Shown here: positions 44,001-51,934 of the stretch, one piece after another
How positions within the stretch are numbered: position 1 is the stretch's first letter
Layout of the letters: each line of letters starts with the position of its first letter
Source of the DNA: Deltaproteobacteria bacterium
GTDB lineage: Bacteria > Myxococcota_A > Polyangia > Polyangiales > Ga0077539
DNA length: 59,385 nucleotides
Reading direction: 5' to 3'
Assembly: GCA_030694465.1 (NCBI GenBank)
Contig: JAUXYJ010000021.1
Location: 1-59,385, forward strand
The notes under the pieces: model-generated
What the model saw: only the letters and a program-made list of their open reading frames with translations
What the model was told of the DNA's origin: nothing
Database searches by the model: none
Translations under genes and position numbers: made by a program

Positions 44001-44504
44001 CTGCTCGTACGTCGGGTTCGCGATCAAGCGCCCGTCCAAGCGCCCAACGCGGATGCCCGCGATGGGACCTGCCCACGGGATGTCCGAGAGGCAGAGCGCG
44101 AACGACGCTCCGGTCACGCTGAGCACGTCGGGGTCATGCACGCGGTCTGCGCTCATCACCGTCGCGATGATCTGCACATCGTTGCGGTACCCCTCGGGAA
44201 ACAGCGGTCGACAGGGCCGGTCAATCAAGCGCGAGACGAGCACCTCGTCGTCTTTGAGTTTGCCCTCACGCTTAAAGAATCCGCCTGGGATTTTGCCCGC
44301 AGCGTACCCCTTCTCAACGTAGTCCACGCTCAACGGAAAGAAATCAATCCCAGGCCGTGGCGAGTCACTCGCACACGCAGTGACAAGAATCATCGTCTCG
44401 CCACAGGTGACCATCACCGACCCATGCGCTTGGCGCGCGAGCCGACCAGTTTCGACAGTGATCAGCGCATCGCCGACTCGAACGGATTCACGAACAAATG
44501 ACAT
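41001..44504 (-). CDS. pnp: Polynucleotide phosphorylase with a long Arg/Glu repeat tail
   Basis: The start MSFVRESVRVGDALIT gives 1167 residues. Two RNase PH-like domains fill about 1-560 (conserved GTAKGITAIQMDIKIEGL and MDFKVCG). A KH domain has IIGSGGKIIKGI near 570-630, and an S1 domain (VVYRGTVKRVTDFGAFVEIF) runs to about 693. This core should be a working phosphorolytic exoribonuclease. A tail of about 470 residues follows, built from repeats such as AREERPAREERP and VASERAPREER, and is not part of ordinary PNPase (about 700). The tail could bind RNA or proteins or phase-separate. rpsO lies upstream, as in many bacteria. Confidence 0.95.
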   Translation of the reverse strand: MSFVRESVRVGDALITVETGRLARQAHGSVMVTCGETMILVTACASDSPRPGIDFFPLSVDYVEKGYAAGKIPGGFFKREGKLKDDEVLVSRLIDRPCRPLFPEGYRNDVQIIATVMSADRVHDPDVLSVTGASFALCLSDIPWAGPIAGIRVGRLDGRLIANPTYEQRAKSDLDVVVAASKDAIVMVEGIGDEIPEDELLDALLFGHRMAQPLIELQEKLRASVGKKKKMFAAALPSKEMIEQVKSLCLADLREACTIREKGERYGKFKSIQKRLTDTFTGESSDVHSLLKIAFHDVQAFAMRTMIIDRGVRIDGRDTRTVRPITCEVGVLPRVHGTGLFTRGETQGLVTVTLGTRPDEQKIDGINGERWKRFYLHYNFPPFSVGETKPMRGPGRREVGHGNLAERALARVMPSKEQFPYVVRIVSEILESNGSSSMASVCGGTLALMDAGVPIKAPVAGVAMGLIKEGERFAVLTDILGDEDHLGDMDFKVCGTAKGITAIQMDIKIEGLSREILQSALEQAREGRLHILGKMLAAMPTTRTELSIWAPRLTSIKVKPDQIRLIIGSGGKIIKGIVEATGVQIEVEDDGTVNIASADARAVQRAMDIVRGLTAEPEIGVVYRGTVKRVTDFGAFVEIFSGTEGLLHVSEMDVRRIEDPREICREGDTIDVKVLSVEDGTGKIRLSRKAVLMEAANAEGGGDASAASAPVERSERSDRGDRGDRGRGRPRKEHGDRPQRDDSRESAAVEAPSYRSAPEDLQEVAAPVPEREERPVRESRPRRGREERVEVVEAPVAVAVAVAPAPDADDEVLVRESPRPRRSRTRDDERPAREEHAVTSERPAREERAPREERPAREERPAREERPAREERPVASERAPREERPARPAREERVYEERAPRAPRDERPAREERAVTSERPAREERPAREERPAREERPAREERPVASERAPREERAPRERVYEERAMTSERPAREERAPRPARSERADRDDRSAPREERAYEERAPRPAREERPAREERAVTSERPAREERPAREERPAREERPAREERPVREERVVTSERPAREERPVAIERAPRDERPVRDERPVREERAPRAAFDERAPREDAETARLRAERLAAEGGERRPRANRGMRERLEAGMRSLDERKTPADSGSDEGERRPRRDRDRE
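41200..42020 (-). repeat. Tandem 18 bp repeats encoding the Arg/Glu tail of PNPase
   Basis: The plus strand shows repeated CGCGCGGGGCGCTCTTCA-type units of 18 bp, read on the minus strand as A-R-E-E-R-P. They occur in blocks with variants, broken by CACTTGTCACCGC (V-T-S-E) and similar spacers. The blocks are near-identical, so recent slippage or recombination is likely. Length will vary between strains. Confidence 0.85.
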
Positions 44505-44542
44505 AAAAAGAGCTCTCGATTGGGAGGCCGCTCTTTGCGTGC

Positions 44543-44602
44543 AGACCGAAGCGCCCCCGAGAGAATCGCAAGGGGCATCACGCGGGGTGATGCCTGCGGT
44601 CT
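44543..44602 (-). promoter_or_regulatory. Structured leader upstream of pnp
   Basis: In the 5' UTR, an 8 bp perfect hairpin (GGCATCAC with GTGATGCC, 44574-44594) sits inside an outer stem AGACCG/CGGTCT (44543-44548 and 44597-44602). The element ends about 38 nt before the pnp ATG. In Escherichia coli, RNase III cuts a pnp leader hairpin and PNPase represses itself; a similar control is inferred here. Confidence 0.5.
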
Positions 44603-44836
44603 TCGTCGAGTCCACCTAGGGCGGCTGCAAACAAAACGAGCAGCAAATACCCAGGACAAAGGCTCGTCTGCAGGGTCGTCGTGTCTTGCCGTGGCTACCG
44701 CGATTGTTGCGTACTCACAGCCGCTCACATTTGCCCTGCATCGCGAAGCCCACAGGCGGCTTTGGATGCGATTCGCAGAGAAGTGAGCGCCGTATCTTTG
44801 CGCCGGCGAGCAGAACGATCGCCGAGCCAAAGAGCA
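44603..44836. other. Remaining gene-free part of the pnp leader
   Basis: No gene is visible here. It lies between the proposed pnp promoter and the structured leader. A few short plus-strand frames exist but lack any domain or a sensible start. Confidence 0.4.
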
Positions 44837-44863
44837 AGAATACGCATTAAACGGGGGGGTCAA
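44837..44863 (-). promoter_or_regulatory. Possible pnp promoter
   Basis: TTGACC (44858-44863) and TATTCT (44837-44842) on the minus strand are 15 bp apart, just downstream of the rpsO terminator. The spacing is short and the match imperfect. The placement between terminator and pnp leader makes it plausible. Confidence 0.35.
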
Positions 44864-44897
44864 CGGGTCGATCACAGAGGCGCCTAAAACAGAGCAA

Positions 44898-44931
44898 GCG
44901 GGCTCCGAGGTCCTGATGACTCGAAACCCGC
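44898..44931 (-). terminator. Terminator or attenuator after rpsO
   Basis: A 12 bp stem (44898-44909 with 44920-44931, two G-U pairs on the transcript) has a 10 nt loop. It is followed on the minus strand by TTGCTCTGTTTTA. The tail is not a pure U run. It ends about 60 nt after the rpsO stop, so it would end or thin out rpsO transcription before pnp. Confidence 0.6.
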
Positions 44932-44991
44932 CCGCACCTAAGCACACTCCGCGATGCTTTGCGACATCCCTTCGCAGGGATCTCGCGCTGA

Positions 44992-45261
44992 CTACTTGCG
45001 GAGGTTGAGGACCGCGAGGATCGCGCGGTAGCGATTGACCTGGTTGTTCTTCAGGTAATCGAGGAGGCGGCGGCGCTGACCGACGAGCTTCAACAGCCCG
45101 CGGCGTCCGTGGTGGTCCTTCTTGTGAGCCTGAAAGTGGCCCTGCAGTCCATTGATGCGCTCGGTCAACAGCGCGATCTGAACCTCGGGAGAACCCGTGT
45201 CCGTCTCATGCCGACGGTGTGTCTCAATCAATCCATGCTTGGTCGTCGTGTGGAGCGCCAT
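44992..45261 (-). CDS. rpsO: 30S ribosomal protein S15
   Basis: The protein has 89 residues, the standard S15 length. The sequence is a clear S15: [36 protein letters not shown] and [15 protein letters not shown]. It binds 16S rRNA and helps assemble the small subunit. An excellent promoter lies 48 bp upstream, and a terminator or attenuator lies after it, before pnp. Confidence 0.98.
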   Translation of the reverse strand: MALHTTTKHGLIETHRRHETDTGSPEVQIALLTERINGLQGHFQAHKKDHHGRRGLLKLVGQRRRLLDYLKNNQVNRYRAILAVLNLRK

Positions 45262-45308
45262 GTCCTGCTTCTCTCAGTCCTTCTCACAATTACAAAAAAC
45301 GGTCGGCG

Positions 45309-45336
45309 AATATACCTGCCGAACCCGCCCTGTCAA
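45309..45336 (-). promoter_or_regulatory. Sigma-70-type promoter of rpsO
   Basis: On the minus strand TTGACA (45331-45336), a 16 bp spacer and TATATT (45309-45314) form a near-consensus housekeeping promoter. Predicted transcription would begin about 40 nt before the rpsO ATG. It is the best -35/-10 match I found in the window. Confidence 0.8.
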
Positions 45337-45660
45337 CGCAGGGGCTGCGCGGCCATCGCGGGTGCGTCGCCGTCGTGCGCGTCCCTTAACAGAATCCCGG
45401 ACTCTTTTCGCGCGGATTGCTCATCGTCCGCACACAAAACTTTCGCCGTCCGCACTGAGCCTTCGCCCTCCGCTGCAAAACCCCAACAGACGCGTGATCA
45501 CTTTTTTAGCCAAGGAGAGCGCCCATCGCTGCGTTGTACCAGAGCCGATCGAGTGGATTCTATCAGCATTTTCCCAAGGAAAACCACTCTTCGACGACCA
45601 ACCATCGCGCCGACTCTGTCTCTCGGCCTGCGCTGTCCTCACGTTTCACGAAGGGCCCCC
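45337..45660. other. Divergent region upstream of rpsO and the secreted-protein gene
   Basis: These 324 bp hold no convincing gene. The 352-residue plus-strand reading from 45109 crosses rpsO antisense and is rejected as far as 45660. The promoter of the secreted-protein gene should lie here, but no clear box is seen. Confidence 0.4.
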
Positions 45661-46167
45661 ATGAAGTCTGTCCACACCCAAATGACCGCGATGCTCCTGA
45701 TGTTTTCGGCTCCTGCAGCGGCGCAGAGTCAGTATCCCCGACCCGCACGGCCGCCGGTTGACATGGTATCTCCGGCGCCTCAGCCACCTGTCGTTGTGGG
45801 CCCTTCTGTGCGACCGGTGCCTGCACCGGCGAGCGCTTGTCCAACGGGAGACTGTATCGCGCACAGCATCGCGACCCAAGACACCTGCCTCATGTTTGAC
45901 CGCGCCGCGACGGGCGACAATCGTTGGGCTCAGGGGCTGTCCCTTGAGATCGACAGCGCGATCTTCACTGAGCAAAACCAGCACGGATGGAACGTTGTCT
46001 CCTACCGCATCCAGTGGTCCAACGGCGCCTGGAGCCCCTGGCTTGTGTCGGGAGTCAACGACCTCGACCACAAGTACAACCCCACCCACAACACCATGCG
46101 TCGCATGTGGTCGTACTTTGCAGATCACCCTCACCAGGCGCTGGCTTGTCATCGCAACGAACAGTAA
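45661..46167 (+). CDS. Secreted hypothetical protein with a conserved C-terminal domain
   Basis: The ATG at 45661 gives 168 residues with a signal ending PAAAQ. A Pro/Val-rich linker runs to about 57, then a domain with Cys (ASACPTGDCIAHSIATQDTC), GLSLEIDSAIFTEQNQHGWN and YRIQWSNGAWSPWLVSGVND. The Trp-rich part suggests a beta-sandwich that could bind sugar or protein. No family is recognised. It ends 28 bp before the convergent Cys-repeat lipoprotein stop. Confidence 0.65.
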   Translation: MKSVHTQMTAMLLMFSAPAAAQSQYPRPARPPVDMVSPAPQPPVVVGPSVRPVPAPASACPTGDCIAHSIATQDTCLMFDRAATGDNRWAQGLSLEIDSAIFTEQNQHGWNVVSYRIQWSNGAWSPWLVSGVNDLDHKYNPTHNTMRRMWSYFADHPHQALACHRNEQ

Positions 46168-46194
46168 TTTCGCTACTCAATTGCGCTCTTTAGG

Positions 46195-46566
46195 TCAGTC
46201 TAAACCGCTGTCCGTAGGCGCCATACGAAGGCACGCTTGGGGCATCGCGTCTTCGCCCGCGTCTTCGGGCGGGGCCATGTCCAGACAGGGCACCGGCGTC
46301 GCATCCATGGACACGATGTCCGGCGCAGGGGCACCGAGACAGGGTTGGGGCGCGCTGTCAGAGTTCATGCTGCTGTCGGGCGCGGCGCGGAGACAGGGCT
46401 GGGGCATCACGCTGTCGCCACACGCCACAAGCGAGCTCACCGCGCCAGCAGCCATCGTGGCGAGCGCGGCGCGGACAAATCGCTGGCGGCGCTCAAGGAT
46501 TGCGGCACGGTCGGCGTCACGATCTGCGCCTTCGTCGTCGATTTTTTTTGGATCTTCTTCAGACAT
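46195..46566 (-). CDS. Lipoprotein with four Pro-Cys repeats in exact 18-residue period
   Basis: The start MSEEDPKKIDDEGADRD gives 123 residues. An acidic first 26 residues precede a hydrophobic stretch with RRQRFVRAALATMAA and a lipobox LVAC (Cys near 49), so it should be exported and lipid-anchored. Four repeats follow: MPQPCLRAAP (54-63), APQPCLGAPA (72-81), TPVPCLDMAP (90-99) and MPQACLRMAP (108-117). Cysteines are at 58, 76, 94 and 112, exactly 18 residues apart. Acidic/Ser spacers lie between. Function unknown; a metal-binding, cross-linking or precursor peptide role is possible. Confidence 0.7.
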   Translation of the reverse strand: MSEEDPKKIDDEGADRDADRAAILERRQRFVRAALATMAAGAVSSLVACGDSVMPQPCLRAAPDSSMNSDSAPQPCLGAPAPDIVSMDATPVPCLDMAPPEDAGEDAMPQACLRMAPTDSGLD

Positions 46567-46856
46567 CACGACGTGCGCCTCCGAAAACAAAGACCGTATT
46601 GAATGAGCAATGTGTGTGATCGAACACTGCAATTTTGCACAAGAGAGCCATCACCCTACCACACCCAACGCCCCGCATCGTTTGCTCTGCACGAAGTGAC
46701 ACGGGGTGCTGTCGCGCGGTTGCGGATAGGCAGCGACCCGTCTAGCATCCCGCGCCTTCGCAGCCCTACGCAGTAGGTGTACTGCGCGCAGGGCGTGTCC
46801 GTTGATCACAAGCGGTCACGAGACACGATCTGCAGCCCACCCTCTTTGAGTTACCG

Positions 46857-48686
46857 ATGCTCGATCGCCTTCAGAAGAACTCACAGTCTGCGCTTTTGGT
46901 CATTTTGGCCGTCACTTTGGCGGTGCTCTTCGGCACGCAGTTTGGCCCCCGCCAAGGCTGTTCGTCCGAGGATTTCAAGGGAGTTCCGTACATCGCCAAG
47001 GTGTACGGGAGGACCATCGCGCAGCAAGATTTTCAGTCCGTCGCACGCATCGTGCGGCTTAACGACAACCGCACAGGTCCCATGCGTCGCGCCATCGTCG
47101 ACGGCCTCATCGAGCGCGAACTACTCGCGCACGAAGGCGAGCGCATGGGGCTCCGCGTCACTGAAGCAGAGCTCAACGACGAGATCCGAGGCGGTTATTA
47201 CTTCGTCTCGCTCGGATCGCAGCAGCTCCCACAGCTGATGGGCTACGGCCGGGTTGAGTCATCTCGCCGATTTGCGATCTACAGCAACGACGAGTCGCGC
47301 AACCCCAATGATCCGCCCCCTGCGTTTAGGCTCGAAGACTTCGAGCGCTGGGTCGCAGGCGTGTATTCACGCACGATCACAGACTACAAAAACTTCATGG
47401 CGCGCGAGCTCCTCGCAGAGCGCGTTCGGACCATCGTGACCTCGTCCGTGCGCCCGTCCGTAGACGAAGTGTGGCGCGATTACGAGCGCAATCACACGCA
47501 AGTGTCCGTGCGATATCTTCGGTTTTCGCCTGACTTTTATCGTCTGACGGTGCGCGATGACGACCCCACTTTGGTGCAAGCTTTTGCTGCAAGTCACCAA
47601 GACGAGATCAACCGTCAGTGGGAGCAACGTCGTGAGTCACTCCGCGATTTGCCCGCACAGGTGCGATTGCGTCACATCCTGTTGCGCTTTCCGGACGACG
47701 CACAAGACCCCGCGAAGCTCGCGATTCGCCAGCGCGCCGACGAGATCCGTCGCCGCATCGCGACGGGCGCCGAGCCGTGGATCCGCATGGCGCGCTTGTA
47801 CTCGCAAGACAGCGAGCACTGGAAAGATGGCGGAGAGACCAGCTGGGTCACCGCGGACCGCGTAGACCTCCCCGACGACGTCAAGCGTGCACTTACAGCG
47901 CTGTCCCCGGGACAAATGAGCGAAGTGATCCAGAGCCCCCTGGGTGTGCACATTGTGCAGCTCGTCGGTCGCCGACAGGGGACGGTCACCGAAGCTGACG
48001 GCAAAGCCGAAATCGCACGCGAGCTCTTCAGGCTCACCCGTGGCAACGAGCTCGCCAATGAGGCCGCTACGGGGGGCCAGCGCCGTCTAGGCGAAGCTGG
48101 CGCGACGCTCGATACCGTGTCGGCAGCGCTCGCCCAAGAAGCGCTCGAAGCGTTTTACCGTGGCCCCGTACCGGCAGCTGAGACCCTCGCTGGCGATAAC
48201 CCCCTGGCCCCCGAGACCCGCACCGACGTGGGCGCTCCCGAGGTTCGCGAGACGCAGCCCTTCACTCAGAACGCGAGCTTTCCGGGCGTAAGCTCTGGCG
48301 ACGCGCTGGTGAGCGCATCGTTCGCGCTGACCGCTGAGCGACCGAGCCCTGCGGCGCCGATCACCGTGGGCGACGAGCGGTTTATCCTTCGCCTAAAAGA
48401 CGGCGGACTGCAGCGCGCATCACGCACCGACTTCGACGGCGAGCGGATTCGCTTGATGGATGAGTTCGTGAGCGCACGTCGCCGCGAGGCCATCTTGCAG
48501 TTCATCGCGCGATTGCGAGCACGCGCCGAGCGCGATCAACAGCTCCGCATGGGAACCTCGCCGCTCTTGCAAGAGCCACGTCGCGAGTCCGCCGAAGGAG
48601 CCACCTCTGGCGGCGCCGCCCCTAGCGCTCCCGCAGCGCGACCCAGCGCTCCCGCTCCTGCTCCCGCTCCTGCTCCTGCCAACTGA
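46857..48686 (+). CDS. PpiD/SurA-type parvulin peptidyl-prolyl isomerase
   Basis: The protein has 609 residues. The N-terminus has one membrane helix (ALLVILAVTLAVLFGTQFG), like PpiD. A SurA-N-like helical region at about 35-190 includes RAIVDGLIERELLAHEGERM. A parvulin domain at about 268-378 has LRHILLRFPDDAQ, ARLYSQDSEHWKDGGETSWV and LSPGQMSEVIQSPLGVHIVQL. The C-terminus has an Ala/Pro tail. It probably helps fold outer-membrane proteins at the periplasmic face. The usual PpiD has two to three such parts, so a second, degenerate parvulin may lie near 430-560. Confidence 0.9.
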   Translation: MLDRLQKNSQSALLVILAVTLAVLFGTQFGPRQGCSSEDFKGVPYIAKVYGRTIAQQDFQSVARIVRLNDNRTGPMRRAIVDGLIERELLAHEGERMGLRVTEAELNDEIRGGYYFVSLGSQQLPQLMGYGRVESSRRFAIYSNDESRNPNDPPPAFRLEDFERWVAGVYSRTITDYKNFMARELLAERVRTIVTSSVRPSVDEVWRDYERNHTQVSVRYLRFSPDFYRLTVRDDDPTLVQAFAASHQDEINRQWEQRRESLRDLPAQVRLRHILLRFPDDAQDPAKLAIRQRADEIRRRIATGAEPWIRMARLYSQDSEHWKDGGETSWVTADRVDLPDDVKRALTALSPGQMSEVIQSPLGVHIVQLVGRRQGTVTEADGKAEIARELFRLTRGNELANEAATGGQRRLGEAGATLDTVSAALAQEALEAFYRGPVPAAETLAGDNPLAPETRTDVGAPEVRETQPFTQNASFPGVSSGDALVSASFALTAERPSPAAPITVGDERFILRLKDGGLQRASRTDFDGERIRLMDEFVSARRREAILQFIARLRARAERDQQLRMGTSPLLQEPRRESAEGATSGGAAPSAPAARPSAPAPAPAPAPAN

Positions 48687-48746
48687 TGCCGCCTCGACGC
48701 GGCCCACGGGCTCATCCCCGCGTGGTCGTGTAGGCTCGCGCTCGGC

Positions 48747-49388
48747 ATGTCACGACTCTTTGCGGGGATCTACGATTGGTTCATGCGCGACACCGAGCGC
48801 GCGTGTCTGGCCGCCTGGCGCGCGACGTTGCTTGGCCCGCTGCGAGGCCATGTCGTCGAAGTGGGCGCCGGAACCGGGGCCAACCTCGCGCACTATCCCT
48901 CGGACCTCGCGTCGCTCACGCTGTGTGAGCCCGATGCACATATGCGAGCCAAATTGCAGCACAATATTGCGCAGTCGGCCTCACGAGAGACGTCTATTCT
49001 CGATGCGAGCGTCGAGTCTCTGCCCATGCAAGACGCCTCGGTCGATGTCATCGTGTGCACGTTGGTGCTGTGCTCGGTGAGCGACCCTGCGCTGGCGCTC
49101 AAGAGCTTCGCGCGCGTGCTTCGGCCTGGCGGTTCACTGGTCTACATCGAGCACGTCGCTGCACACAACGACCCCACGCGCCTGCGGTTGCAGCGTCGGA
49201 TCGATGGGGTTTGGTCGCGCGTCGCAGAGGGATGTCACGTCACAAGAGACACCGCTGCGAGCATCCGACAGGCAGGATTTGAAGTGGTCCACGAGCAACG
49301 CGAGAGCATGCGCAAGGCGCTCCCGTGGCTGCGGCCCACCATTCGCGGCGTCGCACTCTGGCCATTGGTCACTTCGTCGCCGAGTTAA
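48747..49388 (+). CDS. Class I SAM-dependent methyltransferase
   Basis: The protein has 213 residues. Motif I is HVVEVGAGTGANLAHYP (about 35-51), followed by LTLCEPDAHM, ESLPMQDASVDVIVCTLVL and LRPGGSLVYIEHV. The N-terminus has YDWFMRDTERACLAAWR. The layout resembles the METTL7/ubiE-like small-molecule branch. The substrate is unknown. Confidence 0.9.
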   Translation: MSRLFAGIYDWFMRDTERACLAAWRATLLGPLRGHVVEVGAGTGANLAHYPSDLASLTLCEPDAHMRAKLQHNIAQSASRETSILDASVESLPMQDASVDVIVCTLVLCSVSDPALALKSFARVLRPGGSLVYIEHVAAHNDPTRLRLQRRIDGVWSRVAEGCHVTRDTAASIRQAGFEVVHEQRESMRKALPWLRPTIRGVALWPLVTSSPS

Positions 49389-49483
49389 ATTCTCCAAGGG
49401 TGATACTGAACGCGCTCTCAGATCTCGCCTTAACATCAGACAGTAAGGGCTAGTTTTTCAGGTTTTTTGCAGCTGGTCATGAC

Positions 49484-49501
49484 CACGTACTTTTGTACGT
49501 G
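49484..49501. promoter_or_regulatory. Perfect inverted repeat between methyltransferase and M16 genes
   Basis: CACGTAC and GTACGTG are separated by TTTT, 95 bp after the methyltransferase stop and 80 bp before the M16 start. Palindromic GGTCATGACC lies just upstream (49476-49485). The region is AT-rich for this genome. It may be a terminator without U run, or an operator. Confidence 0.35.
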
Positions 49502-49581
49502 TGTCTCCAGTGTTCTTTTGAGTGGACGATGTATGTCCAATGCCGTTTGCGAGACTGGCCGAACCTGACTAAGACCAAGAG

Positions 49582-50979
49582 ATGCACCGCGTCACCCTCG
49601 GCTCCCTCGACAACGGAATCCGCACAGTTCTGATCCACCGTCCTCACCTGCACCGCGCGGTGGTCACGGTCCTCGTAGGGGTTGGATCTCGCTATGAGAC
49701 CCCTCGCAACAATGGGCTCTCTCATCTGCTCGAGCACATGTTCTTTCGAGGCACGCGTAGACACCCCGACGCCTCTGCGCTCAACGAGGCCATTGAGGGC
49801 CTGGGCGGAGATCTCGTCGCGACCACTCACGCGGACTACACGCTGTTTGAGCTGAGTGTGCCCCCGGATGGGGTCGAGCGCGCGTGCAAGCTCTTGGGCG
49901 CGATGCTCTCTCGACCCACGTTTTCGCAGCTCGAAGTAGAAAAGCAGATCGTGCGTGAAGAGATCATTGAGGACCTCGATGACGACGGTCACGTGATGCA
50001 ACCCGACGTGCTCACCCGCGCGCAGGTGTTCGCAAACCACCCTCTGGGGTTGCCGCTGACTGGCACGCTCGCCAACGTGGCAAGCTTCGACACGGCAGAT
50101 CTCCGCGCGCACTTGCGCAGGCACTACGTCGGCGGAAACATGGTCGTCGCGGTCTGCTCTCCCGAACCCATCGAACGCATTGCCCCATTGGTCGCGCAGG
50201 GTTTTCGCAGGATCAAAGAGGGAGTCCAGCGCATGCCCAAGCCCCTACGCACGCGACAACAGCGTGCGCGAATTGGCTTTGTCCCCCGCGCAGGCAGCCA
50301 GACCTGTCTTCGATTGGCGTTTGCTACTCCCGGAGGGACATCGCGCGAGGCGCGCGCGGTCGAGTTGATCACGCGCGTACTGCACGACGGCATGTCCACA
50401 AGACTCCACCGACGGCTCTGCGACGAGCTTGGCTTGGCGTACGTTGTGACCGCGGGGGTCGAGCTGTTTCGAGACGTGGGGCTCTTTGACGTCGGAACCT
50501 CGGTCGCGCACGACAGCGTCCCGCGCGTGATGGAGGAGGTGTTGACCATGCTGGGTGACCTCGCGATTGACGGGCCGACGCAGGCCGAGCTCAAGAAAGT
50601 ACAGCATCGCTACGCGTTTGATCTCGCGTCGCTCGGCGATGACCCGACGGCGCTTGCGCGAGAGTATGGCTCAGCGACGCTGCTCAATTTGCCACTTGAT
50701 TTGCAGGCACTTCGCGCACAGAGCCTCGCGCTCACGCCCGCCCTGCTGCGCGCCGCGGCGGCACGAGTGTTCTCTGCGTCGGGGCTCAATCTCACTTTGG
50801 TGGGCGACCTTGACCCTGAGCAGTTGCACTCGGTTCGCAACGCGATCCGGCGATTTCGGGTGAGATTGCAGCGGGCCAACACGCTCTTCAGAGCCCCTCC
50901 TGCGAGGGTTCTTAGTCGCCCCACGATCGCGCAAGCCGCGATGAACCGCACGGTGCGCACTGCACAAATCGCACGATAA
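49582..50979 (+). CDS. M16-family zinc metallopeptidase
   Basis: The protein has 465 residues. The inverted zinc motif HLLEH (48-52) is complete, with E in KQIVREEIIEDLDD (E126/E127) as the likely third ligand. The rest matches processing-peptidase/PqqL-type M16B proteins: GLGGDLVATTHADYTLFELS, HPLGLPLTGTLANVASFDTA and RVLHDGMSTRLHRRLCDELG (the RxxY-like C-terminal region). It should be an active peptidase. The last 40 residues are Arg-rich and unusual. Confidence 0.92.
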   Translation: MHRVTLGSLDNGIRTVLIHRPHLHRAVVTVLVGVGSRYETPRNNGLSHLLEHMFFRGTRRHPDASALNEAIEGLGGDLVATTHADYTLFELSVPPDGVERACKLLGAMLSRPTFSQLEVEKQIVREEIIEDLDDDGHVMQPDVLTRAQVFANHPLGLPLTGTLANVASFDTADLRAHLRRHYVGGNMVVAVCSPEPIERIAPLVAQGFRRIKEGVQRMPKPLRTRQQRARIGFVPRAGSQTCLRLAFATPGGTSREARAVELITRVLHDGMSTRLHRRLCDELGLAYVVTAGVELFRDVGLFDVGTSVAHDSVPRVMEEVLTMLGDLAIDGPTQAELKKVQHRYAFDLASLGDDPTALAREYGSATLLNLPLDLQALRAQSLALTPALLRAAAARVFSASGLNLTLVGDLDPEQLHSVRNAIRRFRVRLQRANTLFRAPPARVLSRPTIAQAAMNRTVRTAQIAR

Positions 50980-51051
50980 CGGACTCATCGTTGTCTTGTG
51001 CAACCGCCAGCACACCGCGTACGTTGTTGCCCACGGATACCCTCTGCTGTC

Positions 51052-51855
51052 ATGGAGCGCGACCCCCGACCCGAACAACTGATTCTTGACGTGGGAGCCA
51101 GCACGCTCACCACGCCTTGGACCAGCCTAGATCCAGGGCTTTCTGCGTTTGACGCTGACAACTCTGCGCGCCGATGCCTTGAACGCAAGCTGAGCGCCGA
51201 CGTCGGCGCGCTGGTGTTCGTGCGATGGACCGACAACACTCGGACCATGCTCTCGACGCGTCGCCGGGGCGATGCGCTCTTGCTGCGACTGCATCGCATG
51301 TTTGCGAGCGCACCGGGCGATGTCGTAGCTGCCGTTGGGAGCTATCTGGCGCGCTGCGATCACGCCTCGGCGCAGGTGATTGATGCGTTTATCTCGCGGC
51401 AGAGAGACTGCGTGAGGCAGCCACCGCGACGCCCCGAGGACCTCATCACGCAGGGCACTGTGCACGACCTTGCGGCGCTGACACGATCACTTTGGTCTGC
51501 GTATTTTCAGGGACCTCTCGAGGTCCATGCGTCTTGGTCGCGCATCGGGTACGGCCGCAAGCGCGCGCGCAAGAAGACCATCCGGTTGGGGCTCTATCTC
51601 TTCGATGAGCAACGGATTCGCGTGCATCCAGTGCTCGATCAAGACTGGGTTCCTGAGTTTTTTGTTGGCTGGGTGGTCTTTCATGAGCTCGCCCATCACG
51701 TCATTGGGCAAGGGCAGAGCCAGGGGCGCCGCGAGGTACATTCTCAGGCATTTCGCAGACTCGAATCGACCTACCGAGAGCACGAACGCGCGCGCACGTG
51801 GGAGCGCGAGAACTTGGCCAAGCTCATCGCGACACGCAGACGCGCTACGAGCTGA
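51052..51855 (+). CDS. SprT-like zinc metalloprotease domain protein
   Basis: The start MERDPRPEQLILDVG gives 267 residues. The core at about 165-235 has RKRARKKTIRLGLYLFDEQ, FFVGWVVFHELAHHVIGQ with HExxH at 211-215 and H230 in REVHSQAFRRLE as probable third ligand. This is a SprT-like pattern. An N-terminal part of about 150 residues is added. Proteins of this type cut protein-DNA crosslinks in eukaryotes (SPRTN), but the bacterial role is not known. Confidence 0.8.
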   Translation: MERDPRPEQLILDVGASTLTTPWTSLDPGLSAFDADNSARRCLERKLSADVGALVFVRWTDNTRTMLSTRRRGDALLLRLHRMFASAPGDVVAAVGSYLARCDHASAQVIDAFISRQRDCVRQPPRRPEDLITQGTVHDLAALTRSLWSAYFQGPLEVHASWSRIGYGRKRARKKTIRLGLYLFDEQRIRVHPVLDQDWVPEFFVGWVVFHELAHHVIGQGQSQGRREVHSQAFRRLESTYREHERARTWERENLAKLIATRRRATS

Positions 51856-51934
51856 CTGCGGTGGGGCCTGGTGGTGTTGTGCGTCTCCGCTTGCTACCCA
51901 GCGCACGCTGCGGTAGCCCTGTTTTAACTGACCC

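Noticed and set aside
42561..44501. Plus-strand open frame of 646 codons over the pnp core
   Set aside because: It is antisense to the RNase PH, KH and S1 domains, which are unmistakable on the minus strand.
45109..45660. N-terminal extension of the secreted protein at 45661
   Set aside because: It crosses rpsO antisense and its promoter, while the ATG at 45661 begins a proper signal peptide.
51194..51209. GCGCCGACGTCGGCGC, a further 16 bp palindrome
   Set aside because: It shares only the central CGACGTCG with the iterated palindrome and occurs once, in coding sequence, so it is treated as chance.
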